Assembly: GCA_019055375.1 (NCBI GenBank)
Contig: JAHQIW010000690.1
Location: 1 to 64,000 of the forward strand
Length of the DNA: 64,000 nt
Source of the DNA: Parelaphostrongylus tenuis
Lineage: Eukaryota; Nematoda; Chromadorea; Rhabditida; Metastrongylidae
Direction: 5' to 3'
Below are positions 26,366 through 37,166 of the stretch, piece after piece. The first letter of the stretch is position 1. Each line of letters begins with the position of its first letter. The notes below the pieces were generated by a model. That model did not search any database and had not been told where the DNA came from. It was given only the letters and a program-made list of their open reading frames with translations. The translations under genes were made by a program, and so were the position numbers.

Positions 26366-26413
26366 GGGTCACTGATGAGGAGGACGAACCTCCGAAACAC
26401 CGGTGTATGACCC
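26366..26413 (+). ncRNA. Hammerhead ribozyme, rightward copy 2
   Basis: Complete; 272 bp from the previous copy because of a longer T-run in the spacer. Confidence 0.92.
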
Positions 26414-26636
26414 TGGGCTTACCAACCCCTTTTTTGAGCTTAAATCATTCTTTTTTTGGAATTATATTGAATGTTTTTTTGGGGGTTTCAAAAACAGTCG
26501 ATCTTTTGATATAGTTTTGATCTAACAGCAAAAATCTATCGACTGAGAGGTGGTGATGGTACAGTGTCATAGTACACTGTGCCATCACCACATACGCCAC
26601 CCTCCTTGCTTCAATGCAGGGCTGAATGTGGGGCGG

Positions 26637-26684
26637 GGGTCACTGATGAGGAGGACGAACCTCCGAAACACCGGTGTATGACCC
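26637..26684 (+). ncRNA. Hammerhead ribozyme, rightward copy 3
   Basis: Complete; 271 bp from the previous copy. Confidence 0.92.
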
Positions 26685-26907
26685 TGGGCTTACCAACCCC
26701 TTTTTTGAGCTTAAATCATTCTTTTTTTGGAATTATATTGAATGTTTTTTTGGGGGTTTCAAAAACAGTCGATCTTTTGATATAGTTTTGATCTAACAGC
26801 AAAAATCTATCGACTGAGAGGTGGTGATGGTACAGTGTCATAGTACACTGTGCCATCACCACATACGCCACCCTCCTTGCTTCAATGCAGGGCTGAATGT
26901 GGGGCGG

Positions 26908-26955
26908 GGGTCACTGATGAGGAGGACGAACCTCCGAAACACCGGTGTATGACCC
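26908..26955 (+). ncRNA. Hammerhead ribozyme, rightward copy 4
   Basis: Complete; the following spacer has altered T-run lengths, which shift the monomer ORF. Confidence 0.92.
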
Positions 26956-27178
26956 TGGGCTTACCAACCCCTTTTTTGAGCTTAAATCATTCTTTTTTTT
27001 GGAATTATATTGAATGTTTTTTGGGGGTTTCAAAAACAGTCGATCTTTTGATATAGTTTTGATCTAACAGCAAAAATCTATCGACTGAGAGGTGGTGATG
27101 GTACAGTGTCATAGTACACTGTGCCATCACCACATACGCCACCCTCCTTGCTTCAATGCAGGGCTGAATGTGGGGCGG

Positions 27179-27226
27179 GGGTCACTGATGAGGAGGACGA
27201 ACCTCCGAAACACCGGTGTATGACCC
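27179..27226 (+). ncRNA. Hammerhead ribozyme, rightward copy 5
   Basis: Complete; the distance to the next copy is 270 bp. Confidence 0.92.
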
Positions 27227-27448
27227 TGGGCTTACCAACCCCTTTTTTGAGCTTAAATCATTCTTTTTTTGGAATTATATTGAATGTTTTTTGGGGGTTT
27301 CAAAAACAGTCGATCTTTTGATATAGTTTTGATCTAACAGCAAAAATCTATCGACTGAGAGGTGGTGATGGTACAGTGTCATAGTACACTGTGCCATCAC
27401 CACATACGCCACCCTCCTTGCTTCAATGCAGGGCTGAATGTGGGGCGG

Positions 27449-27496
27449 GGGTCACTGATGAGGAGGACGAACCTCCGAAACACCGGTGTATGACCC
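27449..27496 (+). ncRNA. Hammerhead ribozyme, rightward copy 6
   Basis: Complete; core and both long stems unchanged. Confidence 0.92.
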
Positions 27497-27719
27497 TGGG
27501 CTTACCAACCCCTTTTTTGAGCTTAAATCATTCTTTTTTTGGAATTATATTGAATGTTTTTTTGGGGGTTTCAAAAACAGTCGATCTTTTGATATAGTTT
27601 TGATCTAACAGCAAAAATCTATCGACTGAGAGGTGGTGATGGTACAGTGTCATAGTACACTGTGCCATCACCACATACGCCACCCTCCTTGCTTCAATGC
27701 AGGGCTGAATGTGGGGCGG

Positions 27720-27767
27720 GGGTCACTGATGAGGAGGACGAACCTCCGAAACACCGGTGTATGACCC
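27720..27767 (+). ncRNA. Hammerhead ribozyme, rightward copy 7
   Basis: Complete; 271 bp from the previous copy. Confidence 0.92.
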
Positions 27768-27990
27768 TGGGCTTACCAACCCCTTTTTTGAGCTTAAATC
27801 ATTCTTTTTTTGGAATTATATTGAATGTTTTTTTGGGGGTTTCAAAAACAGTCGATCTTTTGATATAGTTTTGATCTAACAGCAAAAATCTATCGACTGA
27901 GAGGTGGTGATGGTACAGTGTCATAGTACACTGTGCCATCACCACATACGCCACCCTCCTTGCTTCAATGCAGGGCTGAATGTGGGGCGG

Positions 27991-28038
27991 GGGTCACTGA
28001 TGAGGAGGACGAACCTCCGAAACACCGGTGTATGACCC
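27991..28038 (+). ncRNA. Hammerhead ribozyme, rightward copy 8
   Basis: Complete; 271 bp from the previous copy. Confidence 0.92.
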
Positions 28039-28261
28039 TGGGCTTACCAACCCCTTTTTTGAGCTTAAATCATTCTTTTTTTGGAATTATATTGAATGTT
28101 TTTTTGGGGGTTTCAAAAACAGTCGATCTTTTGATATAGTTTTGATCTAACAGCAAAAATCTATCGACTGAGAGGTGGTGATGGTACAGTGTCATAGTAC
28201 ACTGTGCCATCACCACATACGCCACCCTCCTTGCTTCAATGCAGGGCTGAATGTGGGGCGG

Positions 28262-28309
28262 GGGTCACTGATGAGGAGGACGAACCTCCGAAACACCGGT
28301 GTATGACCC
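28262..28309 (+). ncRNA. Hammerhead ribozyme, rightward copy 9 (last)
   Basis: Complete. The array ends 31 bp downstream in GAGCTTAAA, so this ribozyme has its cleavage site but no full monomer after it. Confidence 0.92.
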
Positions 28310-28340
28310 TGGGCTTACCAACCCCTTTTTTGAGCTTAAA

Positions 28341-29060
28341 TTAGAAAACCCTTGCAAATGGTGGATGCGAGTTAACGAATAGGGTGTAAAAAGCGCCTGC
28401 ACAATGTGATACATGTCATATTAGCCCATGAAAGGTTACACTAAACTTCCAAACTATTAATAGATTGACGAATGGTTCATCACTGAAGCAATTTTCTTGC
28501 AAAAGTCATATGCAAATTTTTTTCATCTAATGGTGCAAAAAATTTCAATGATACAACAGATTTACTCATTTCATCGATTACATCGCTCATATATGATTCC
28601 GAATTAGAGATCTTCAGAAGGAGAAGTTTATATGGTTTCTCTTATGAATAGCGATTTTTGACACTTAAAACACTAGAGCATATCCAGACACAGCTCACCA
28701 AGACTTTGGAGAGGGCTTAGATAGGCCTTCTTCCATACTTATTGCTTGAAGTGATTTTTGTTTTTCTGATTATTTTTGCCATCACAGTCTATCATTGAAA
28801 TCTTGATGGCGTAAACTCATAATAGAAGGCGTCTCAAATTTGTCGAGGCAGGTACAATCGGTTGGGAAAGAAAATGCCTTTGTGAAAGTCTCTTCGGCGA
28901 AACCAATTTTTTTTTGCAACACTGAAGTTTGCCTTGAAGCTAATTTTTATTGTACATAGACAAGATTTTCATTGGAACACGGCCTAATATTGGCGCCGTT
29001 CGATCGAGAGAGGCTCACTTCAGAACGGCACAAATCGTTTTAAACCTTTGAACACTCTCT
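28341..29060 (+). repeat. Block A, second part, resuming after the array
   Basis: It begins with the right copy of the putative target duplication (TTAGAAAACC, 28,341-28,350). It continues the block A homology to 56,380-57,110 (direct) and 32,420-33,130 (inverted), for example the phrase ATATGCTCTA/TAGAGCATATCC and a CAGTCTATCATTGA segment near 28,785. Confidence 0.85.
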
Positions 29061-30910
29061 GTAATACCAAAGAAGATTATTTCTTCGCTTCGAGTGTTTT
29101 CTTGAAACCGCGGCTCTAATTTCAATATGCCAGATACTCATTTTTGAGCTACGCATGTCATGTGGTCTGTTAAATGGGCTGGCATATAGAGCATGATACA
29201 CGTGTTTCGATCTTGAAAGCTTAAAAATGATTATCTGCCATATTTGAATTTAAGCTGTGATCATGAAAACACTCGAAACGAAAGATATGATATATTGAAT
29301 TTATTAGCCAAGAGCAATAACTTGACCGTCTGCTTTACTGAAGTCTAAAAAGATGCTCATATCAAAACGTCATTTACAAAATGATACCAATAAGGAATAC
29401 TGCCAACCTGTTCAACAGCTGTGCAATAGTGATAAAGAAGCAGGTCAAAGTGAAAAAGTCACAAATTTACATGATTTTCTCAGGTCCATACGGCGATACA
29501 GAGTCGCACAAACAGGATGCAATCGCCAGTGTCTAGAATTCTGAAAAGATGCATATTGAAGCATGCCGAGGTTAATAGACAGTCGGTCTTGGGCATTGTT
29601 GCAGAGAGTTTACGAAGACTTTACTGCAAAGGAAACAGCACTATTGTAATGGGGCAGCGGAATACGAAAAGAGCATTTACAGTGCTTGTCAACAGTTCAC
29701 CAATTATGAGATATGGCAACGACTCTTCGAAGTCCGGTCGGAACTTCTGCTTCCAGGAAAAGCAGAAATTTCACAATTCGAATGGCAATGGATGAGGGAG
29801 GAGTTGCGTGAGTAATCACGATTTCAGTAGGACAGCAGGATCTACTGGGCGATTGGAGAAGATTCACACTATATGGACCTCACAAAGGCATTATGAGAGT
29901 GGAGGACATTACATTGTCCAAAGCTCATTGACTTCGAAAGAGCTGCAAACTCAATTGAGAAATGGAAGCCACTGTCAAAGTTTTGCACAGCATGGCAACC
30001 ATTATGAAGTACACGAAGATTAATAGCGAGGTCTATAACAACTCACCCTCTGGTGTTTTATTATTGTGTTACAACATTTCCATGGACGTGAAACGGAAAT
30101 TTCGATGATGAACATTCGCAAGCACCGGCTAACGCCTAATTTCGAGACGGTTTGTAAAGATTAGATAAAGGTAGCTCAAAACTAAGTAGCGTCGAATCAC
30201 ATAATCTCTTCACTGTTGGTAGGAGGTGACGAATGGTCTAGAGAGACTGCGAAGTATCATTGAAGCAAAAGGCCTGTATTTGTGATAAAGTAAAAGCACT
30301 GCGAGTTTCACAAACGAGCAATCTAGTGTACCTTTATAACAGTTAACACGTACGTTTGCTGGTGCTTACTCATTTCACTCTGAAACGAAACAAGGACAAA
30401 TAATACAGATAGCAGCAGAAAACACTTCTCCAGATCTAACAGAATTTTTAAAGAGTAGCAGATAAACCGCACTTCTGAGACACATTCGCTCGAATTTTAC
30501 ACGAGTCCAGATGAATTGCAAAATATGACAAGCGTTTTTTAAATCTAATAAGTTTACATTAATACCCGTTGCGGTGTGGTTCTCGAGGTAGTGAACAAAA
30601 GTCTCGCTCGATGAATCCATTGAGACTTGTTAAACATCGCTCAGTTATCTCAATAAATAAACGAAACAATCGAACAAGACGGCGAGGTCATGACTGCCAA
30701 GTTCGTCAGCTATATTCTAACAACTTGTCTTAACTTTTCCGGCTGTTTTCCGTTATCCAGCAAAAAATTAAAAGAGGGCCTTTTTTGCTGTTCAACAACT
30801 TCTATAAAAGTATTAGTAACTATCTGAAAGCTCAAATCCCGAGCGACTGCTGTACGCGCTCACTTCTCGAAGAGACCTTATAGCGCTATGATGAAAAAAT
30901 GTTTCATTGT
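28780..30910 (+). repeat. Block D, inverted copy of 59,780-63,400
   Basis: The reverse complement of 59,780-63,400 aligns here, but the right copy is longer because of a mariner insertion and extra hammerhead-family sequence. The 63-codon ORF at 29,353-29,544 starts MLISKRHLQND and has a counterpart at 61,853-62,050 on the minus strand. The frames diverge after about 20 residues, so coding function is doubtful. The stretch at 29,138-29,242 is a reversed relative of the MITE-like element at 62,601-62,711. Confidence 0.8.
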
Positions 30911-31009
30911 CGACCGTTAATTTTCACTCCCATATCGTCCCATTATGATGTTCGCATGACGTTTTGTAGGCTGGCAGTGAATAGTTTTGGCTAAATTGTA
31001 TCGCCTTGT

Positions 31010-31206
31010 CGAACCACTCTTCTTACGTCAATGGTGATGTTGTTGTAAAATGAAGATATTTTGGTCGTGAAATCTATATAAAGCTCACGAAGGGTCATCA
31101 TGTACCGAGTAGGGACGCCCTGGTTATCCAGAGCCTCTATAACCGCTTCCCTTTCCACTGAATCAAAGGCTTTCTTCAGATCGATGAAAGTGAGACAGAG
31201 TGGTTG
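31010..31206 (-). pseudogene. RTE-type LINE reverse transcriptase fragment
   Basis: The minus-strand translation has CLTFIDLKKAFDSVE, the reverse transcriptase motif with the first catalytic aspartate of the palm, and about 50 residues later VRRVVRQGDTI, the conserved turn before the YADD region. It is cut on both sides and has no endonuclease or downstream palm motif. The family is inferred from these motifs and from matching RTE C-terminal fragments elsewhere in the window. Confidence 0.8.
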
Positions 31207-31234
31207 TTTGGGTTTAATATAATAATATTATAAG

Positions 31235-31237
<3 letters not shown>

Positions 31238-31269
<32 letters not shown>
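31238..31269. repeat. (AT)n microsatellite
   Basis: About 16 uninterrupted AT dinucleotides. Confidence 0.97.
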
Positions 31270-31270
<1 letters not shown>

Positions 31271-31950
31271 GATTGCGACATTTCGTTATATGAACATATG
31301 TCTCTGAATGTGATGTATCGTCTTGTGACGATAATGCGAATAAAGTGAACGTAATTGATGAACTATGGATGTTGTTATTAACGGAACATGACTAGGCGGC
31401 GGAGCCCGTTTGGGGTTGCTATGTTCGCCCCCAAGTAGAGGCACCGGCGGCGGGAACCAGTGGGTGAGTATGTAGTGCTAGCAGTGGGGTCACAACTGAT
31501 TATATATGGGCAGAATCCCTTAAACACGCTGGTGGGCCGAGCATAGCCTGATTGATTGCTCCGCCACCTAAGTGATATGTTTCGCTCACAATTATACTGA
31601 GTTTATCTGACAGTTGTATGAACTCAACCTTATGATAGGAATTAGTTATACGATAACGAGACTATGTGGAGAGAGCAATAATGAGTCGACAATGAACTGA
31701 GGTGAGGTGGTCGGGGTGAGGTCAGACGACCGTTCGAATGATGCCCGTCGATCGAACTGTGTGCTGAGATTGGTGGCAGCTGGGTGCCGCCCTCGCCACT
31801 TGGACCATTTTCTGTCTAAGGTACTCGAAACTCTGCAGTACCACTTGCTCTCCAGAGTCATGGACCATCTGCGTTGCCTGAATTATCATGTAATTCCCGA
31901 AAAGATAGCAAAACTTCCTACGGAAGTTTGCTATAATGTGCAAAAATTTT
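31270..31950. other. Intergenic, GC-richer patch, no recognised element
   Basis: 31,390-31,470 is GC-rich (GGCGGCGGAGCC-like) in otherwise AT-rich DNA. I could not match it to anything else in the window. The ORF at 31,707-32,051 lacks recognisable motifs and runs into a SINE. Confidence 0.4.
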
Positions 31951-32030
31951 GCGCCAGGCGAGACTCGAACCCATACCTCACCTTATCCGGACGAGCGTCT
32001 CTAACCAGTTGTGCAAGAGAAGTGAGAGGT
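31951..32030 (-). repeat. tRNA-derived SINE (family of 38,590 and 45,040-45,335)
   Basis: The minus strand carries the B box GGTTCGAGTCT (31,961-31,971) and an A-box-like TTGCACAACTGG. The tail continues leftward with a TTTTTGCACA phrase shared with the copies at 38,590 and 45,197. Confidence 0.65.
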
Positions 32031-32161
32031 GTGCAAAATGGGCGTCACTAGTGCAAATTGACCCATGGCATCGTTTGTTTCTAAAAACTCGCAATAAACA
32101 TTCAATAAAAATTTTAAAAAATGTTCAGAACCTTACCCGTGTTTTTCTTTAACCAGCCGAG

Positions 32162-32400
32162 ATTTATCGACTGAAAAGTAATGATGGCACAGTGTTATTG
32201 TACACTGTGCCGTCACCACATCCTCCTTCCTCTTTGCTAAAATGCAGGGCTCAATGTGGAGCGTGAGTCATTGACGATGAAGGGGGGACCCCCCGAAACA
32301 CGCGTGTATAGCCCTGACGTACTAATCTCAAGCAAGGCTTTGAACATTCTTAAAAATCAATATTGAATGTTTGCTGCGGGGTTTTAAAGCAGTCGATGCC
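32162..32400 (+). repeat. Diverged single copy of the 271-bp hammerhead element
   Basis: It matches the monomer over its length: GATGGCACAGTGT hairpin, AATGCAGGGCT, ribozyme region 32,264-32,316, then AATGTTTGCTGCGGGGTTT. The core reads TTGACGATGA instead of CTGATGA, so C3 is lost and cleavage is unlikely, although GAAACACGCGTGTA remains. It lies at the outer end of arm B; the mirror copy is 57,115-57,260. Confidence 0.8.
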
Positions 32401-35400
32401 ATGGATCAATTATAGAGTGTTCGAAACTTTCAAAACGAATTGTGCTGTTTTCAAGTGAACCTTTCGCTATCGGACGGCGCCAATATTCAGCCGTGTTCAA
32501 ATGATAATCTTGCCTTATCACAGTAAAAACTAGATTTAAAACGAACTTCAGTGTTGCAGAAAAAATTTAATAACGTCGAAGAAATTGTCATATAGGCATT
32601 TTTACTTCGGACCAAGTGCACCTGCCTCGACACATTTAAGGCGCCGTCTATCATGAACGTGGTTTACACTATCAGGATTTCAATGATAGAGTGTAATGGC
32701 AAAAAAGTCAAAAGAAGGAAAACACATTGAGCAATAAGTATGGAAGAAGGCTTACCTAGGCCCTCTCCAAAGTCTACGTGAGCTGTGTCTGGATATGCTC
32801 TAATGCTTTGCGTGTCAAAAACCGCTATTAATAAGAGAAACCATGCATACTTCTCCTTCTCAAGATCTTTATTTTTGAATCATATATGAGCGAATAATTG
32901 ATGAAATGAGTAAATCTTTTGCATTATTGAGATATTTTGCACAATCAGATAAAAAAAATTCGCACATGACTTTTACGAGAAAATTGCTTCCAGTGATGAA
33001 CCAATTGTCAATCTACTAATATTTGGATGTTTATCGCAACATTTCATGGACTGTTATCACATGTATCACATTGTGCAGGCGCTTTTTGCACCCTATTAGT
33101 TAACTCGCATCCACCATTTGCAAGGGTTTTTAGCTGTTTAATGCTAGTAGGCTGCGATCAAGAAGTATTGGCTACGTGGTCTTTATCACTCAATATCGGT
33201 CCAACTATTTTCCCTGGATGAATAAGATAGCGGAGCATCGCAATAACATTTGAGGATGCAAGCCTATCGAGACAAGTCCAATACAGGATCTAGGGTATGA
33301 GGTTTGAGAGGTTTAGTAAAAAATATTGGGACTCGATTAAAGATCAAGATAAGTTGTACTGTCGACGTTTCAGTAGGATGCTGTTAGTATGGGAAAAACT
33401 GAAGTTGACTGAAAGAATAGAGAAATGAAACTTATACAATTTAGCAGCTGGAAGTGATCTTTTGACAACGATGAAACTTTATTCCCGACCTTGATTGAAT
33501 ATATTATTGGTTGCAAATGAATTTATTCTTCAATATCTTGAAGAACGCTGAATTATCAAGAAATACAAGCGACGATATCATGTAAACTGACATATCAAGA
33601 ATTTTAACATGCTAATTTGCATATAAGACTACGGCGTACAGACTATGAAAGTTTTGACACTTAATCAGTGCCAATTTGCTATTCGTGGCATGGTACGATT
33701 TAAAATACAACCAGCAGAGGTAGCGGAGCTTCTCAGATATAGGCAAAGTATGGAACATGGATAGAGCAAAGAAACAGTGTATGTAAGAGAAAAAATGAAT
33801 TGTTATGAATAGGTGTACAAGCAACTGAACGGTGAATTTCACAGCTATAGCCAGTTTCTGTTCTAGGTGAACCATCTTATCCAGCTACATGTTCCATTAT
33901 ACTCATGCTGAATTTCGGATTTGGATTCTTCAACGTCGGCCATTATTTAGCGGTAAATGTAGTAGGCGATCTTCCTAAGTCTGCAATAACAATCACAGTT
34001 TAGACATTGCTTTTTCGTTGAATGATAGTAAAGCCTCATTTTTAAACTTGATTCACTCTAATAAACTTTTCAACCTTTTGAAGTTTGTTACGTAAGTGGC
34101 TTACATACTTTCGGCGACTTCGCTTGTCTCGTCAAAGCCAAACGCCCCACCAGCCGCCGTACATATTAGGGAAGGGGAGACGTCTCAGTAGTTATTCTAA
34201 AGCTCAGATCTCTGACTAGAGCCACACATGGCCAGTTTTTGATAGGCTCTTCTAAAAGCTGCAAGACTCAAAATAAAATTATGCTTCGCACGACCGTACG
34301 CTTTTTCCCTTATCTCATAATTTTGCTGGACAAGGCCCCTTTCTTGAGTGCTAGTACCCCTCGGATAGCACGAGTCACGATGAACTCAAATGTGTGTTTT
34401 TTTGGGATAAGCTCTTTTGGCAGTGCTGTAGAAGAAAGAAAAATTTGTGCTTTACATCTCGCTGGGCAGAGCCCTTTCTTAGACTATTAGTAGATATTCG
34501 ATAGTGTAGAATTCACTAATTACAATACTGTACTTAGTTTCTGGGAAAAATCATTTTCTGCATTGAAGCAGCTAAAATAAGATCGAGCTTCACATACTCG
34601 GCGGACTTAATTACCGGCCAACTCACGGCGAGAGGGCGGAGGCGGACGATAAATTGATACGGGGTTAGATGTGTGGGGCACAACCTGTTTTCGATTGAGA
34701 ATTCTTCCTCCGCTTTCTAAGAAACTCCGTACAATACGACTGACTCAGATGCTACGAAACTTCCTCTACAAATTCGTATGCTTTTCTCTTCCAGCAAATT
34801 AAACGCGTAAGAGGCGTGAAAACTCGCAGAGGGCGTATTACAATTTTATTTTGGATCTTACACTGTTTTTAAAAGGTATTCTAAGAGGCCACCCATGTAC
34901 GGCTTTAGCCCGAGATTTGAGTCAAAAGATAATGTCTAAATAAATATTAAGTGACAACCGCGTCTTATCAACTCTATGAATTCTGGCAAAATTTGACCTC
35001 GCCACATCTTGATAATCTGTTTCCCCATCCCTTCTATGTAGGGTAACTGGTTGAGCGTGTCGCTCTGACGAGGTGACGTAAATGCCGAAACGTATTTTTT
35101 GTGGAACACAAAATGAGCATTTGGAGACAAAACAAGGAAGGAATAATAACATAAGCTACATGCAAAGTTAAAATAGCATTCGTATATTTTTCAAATCGCC
35201 TGGCAAAAATCACACAACTTCAGTCATTCACCAATATTAGCCTCTCAATACCTCAAGAATCATTATAAACAAGAAAGAACAACGTGTTTTGATAACCTGG
35301 TACTATAATAACAACATATTTAGAGCCTTTAGTAGGTCTTTTATGGCGCTTATACAGAGTTAGACAGCTGTTTCGTTGTTAAGGGCTCATAGTAACATGG

Positions 35401-35600
35401 CGGCGCCATTTGGTTCAGCCAATCTTTTGCAAGAGGATACACCTCTACGTATTAAGGGCTTGACGCCAATTATTTATATTACTGCATATCGAGTGACAAA
35501 TTCCTAGACATTGCAGTGAATGCCTCGAGCTCTCATGGCTGGTCGAAAGAATCATATATTTACTCTCGACTGTTTGTCTAGGCTCGTTCAAAAACTATAA
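32400..35600 (-). repeat. Block B, inverted relative to blocks A and C
   Basis: The reverse complement matches 22,262-29,060 (without the hammerhead array) and 52,740-57,110 (without the 953-bp insertion). It gives the empty-site sequence GCATTAAACAGCTAAAAACC (reverse complement, near 33,120-33,150) for the array's integration point. Confidence 0.85.
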
Positions 35601-37166
35601 TAATCTGATAGCATGTCTCGAGTATTGAGGAGGTCTGGTATGGCACTTATGCAGTGCTACACGGCTGTTTCGCCGCAACGGGCTCATGAACAGAAGGATT
35701 GGGAATTGCCTGAACCGAATGGCACCTCCTACCGATGAACTTCAACGACGAAACAGCTGTCTAGCACTTTATAAGTCAGACCTCATGACTAAAGGCTTAA
35801 AGCATCTTATCAGACTATCGGATTATCATTGTTTTTAAGCGAATTCTATAAAAATTGTCGAAAGTAAAGATATTTCAATAAGTTGATGCATTTGTGCTGC
35901 TTTTGTTGCACTTCTTCAAAGAATATCTCTCTATTTGGAAACATCAGCTCAGTATGAGTCGGTCTCACATACCTTGCAAAAGGCTCCTGCTCACAAATGC
36001 TTTTAAGGAAAGGAATAATGCATTCCTCCACCATCTGCAATGCATTAAATACTTCTACAGTGAAAGGTATAAAAATAATGATTGGAAAATTCAACAAAAA
36101 ATAACGAACAAAGTGCCAAGGATACCCACACTTTAAGTTGCGTAGAAGAATGCTCTGCTGTTGATAAAAATCAACACATTTCTCATTGAAGCCGCAGGAG
36201 ATTCCTCCAATTTATTTTCTAATGTCTAAAAATGACTTTACTAATAAGACAGATTACTCATGACCGAAGCAACGTGCATATCAAGATCCATCACAGCGAC
36301 TGAGTACAACTGCCGAATATTCTTTTCGGACTACAGAATTAGCTTGTTAATAAACAGCCAATTATATATGATTCAGTTGCTGTTGCCAACCGTATTTTCA
36401 GCATCGTTTTTTAATCTCCAAACTGTATCAAATGAATAGTGTTTCTTGCAAAGCTTACAAATTGACAAACCTTAATTGTCGAGTGGAATAGGTTCGCCTG
36501 TCACGCGTAGTCTCTGGCTTCATTTCGCGGCCAATTCATCGCTTGAATTCCATGGTCACAGGAATATAGGGCAATGAAGTTAGGTGGAGTCGGTTATGTA
36601 TCAGGATGAGGAACTAGGAGCCTCTCCAAGCAAAGGGCGAGACGGGTTTCCACAACCGAAGTGTTTGAACGAGTGAAATGGCAAGCATATATAAGATATC
36701 GACAGAGGGCGTGGCTTGTGATACTAATCAATGGATAGCAATAAACATGTAATTGACGAGTTAAGGGGGAGGTTATAACAGTTATGAACAACGGAGAGCA
36801 TCCGCTAAGCGAAGCATGGCCAAGATTGCTGCCTACACACATGTGAAGCGCCTGGTGCAGACCAAAGTGACATTTAAATGCCGCCAAAAACAACGTAAAG
36901 AAAGAGTAAACGTGTAATATGGGGGACTAGTGATAATTCGTTGAACAACTCCTAAGCCGTTGACTGATACTCTGCCTTATTGTAGTCTTCTAGATAACTC
37001 GTTTGTCAAACATCACTTGATCGCTGCCGGGCTCAGAAGTATTACTTAGATCGCAAAGTGATGAGTTCTTGGCACCCATAGACAAAGCAACGTCTATAAG
37101 CGTCGCACTCGACCCCTTTTTAGAGTTCCCCTTAGCAGGACTTTACCTTACCTCATATGGCGCTAT

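Larger units (their letters stand above)
25030..28340. repeat. Tandem 271-bp hammerhead-ribozyme satellite (retrozyme-like array)
   Basis: About twelve monomers of 270-272 bp, nearly identical. 25,030-25,839 holds three monomers reading leftward and 25,840-28,340 holds about 9.2 monomers reading rightward. Each complete monomer contains a 48-nt type I hammerhead ribozyme, an 18-bp hairpin, and further self-complementary segments (CAGTCGAT with ATCGACTG; AACCCC with GGGGTT). Tandem type I hammerheads of this monomer size are known from newt and schistosome satellites and from metazoan retrozymes; assignment to that class is inference. The 68-codon ORF in each unit has no recognised domain and shifts where T-run lengths differ, so it is probably not a gene. 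Decayed relatives are at 32.2, 38.0, 38.3 and 57.2 kb. Confidence 0.95.

Noticed and set aside
26308..28139. Repeated 68-residue ORFs as a multi-copy gene family
   Set aside because: The frame lies inside the 271-bp monomer and overlaps the hammerhead. T-run changes alter its C-terminus (copies at 26,850 and 27,121), and the diverged relatives do not keep it. RNA structure explains the conservation better.
25030..28340. CRISPR array or bacterial-style repeat-spacer locus
   Set aside because: Whole 271-bp monomers repeat without unique spacers, and the context is eukaryotic.
29353..29544. Conserved protein starting MLISKRHLQND
   Set aside because: The inverted copy at 61,853-62,050 shares only the first part and then shifts frame. 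No domain is recognised.
35064..35093. Functional hammerhead ribozyme (CTGACGA ... GAAACGT)
   Set aside because: No convincing stem I or stem III could be drawn, so it is listed only as a possible fossil.
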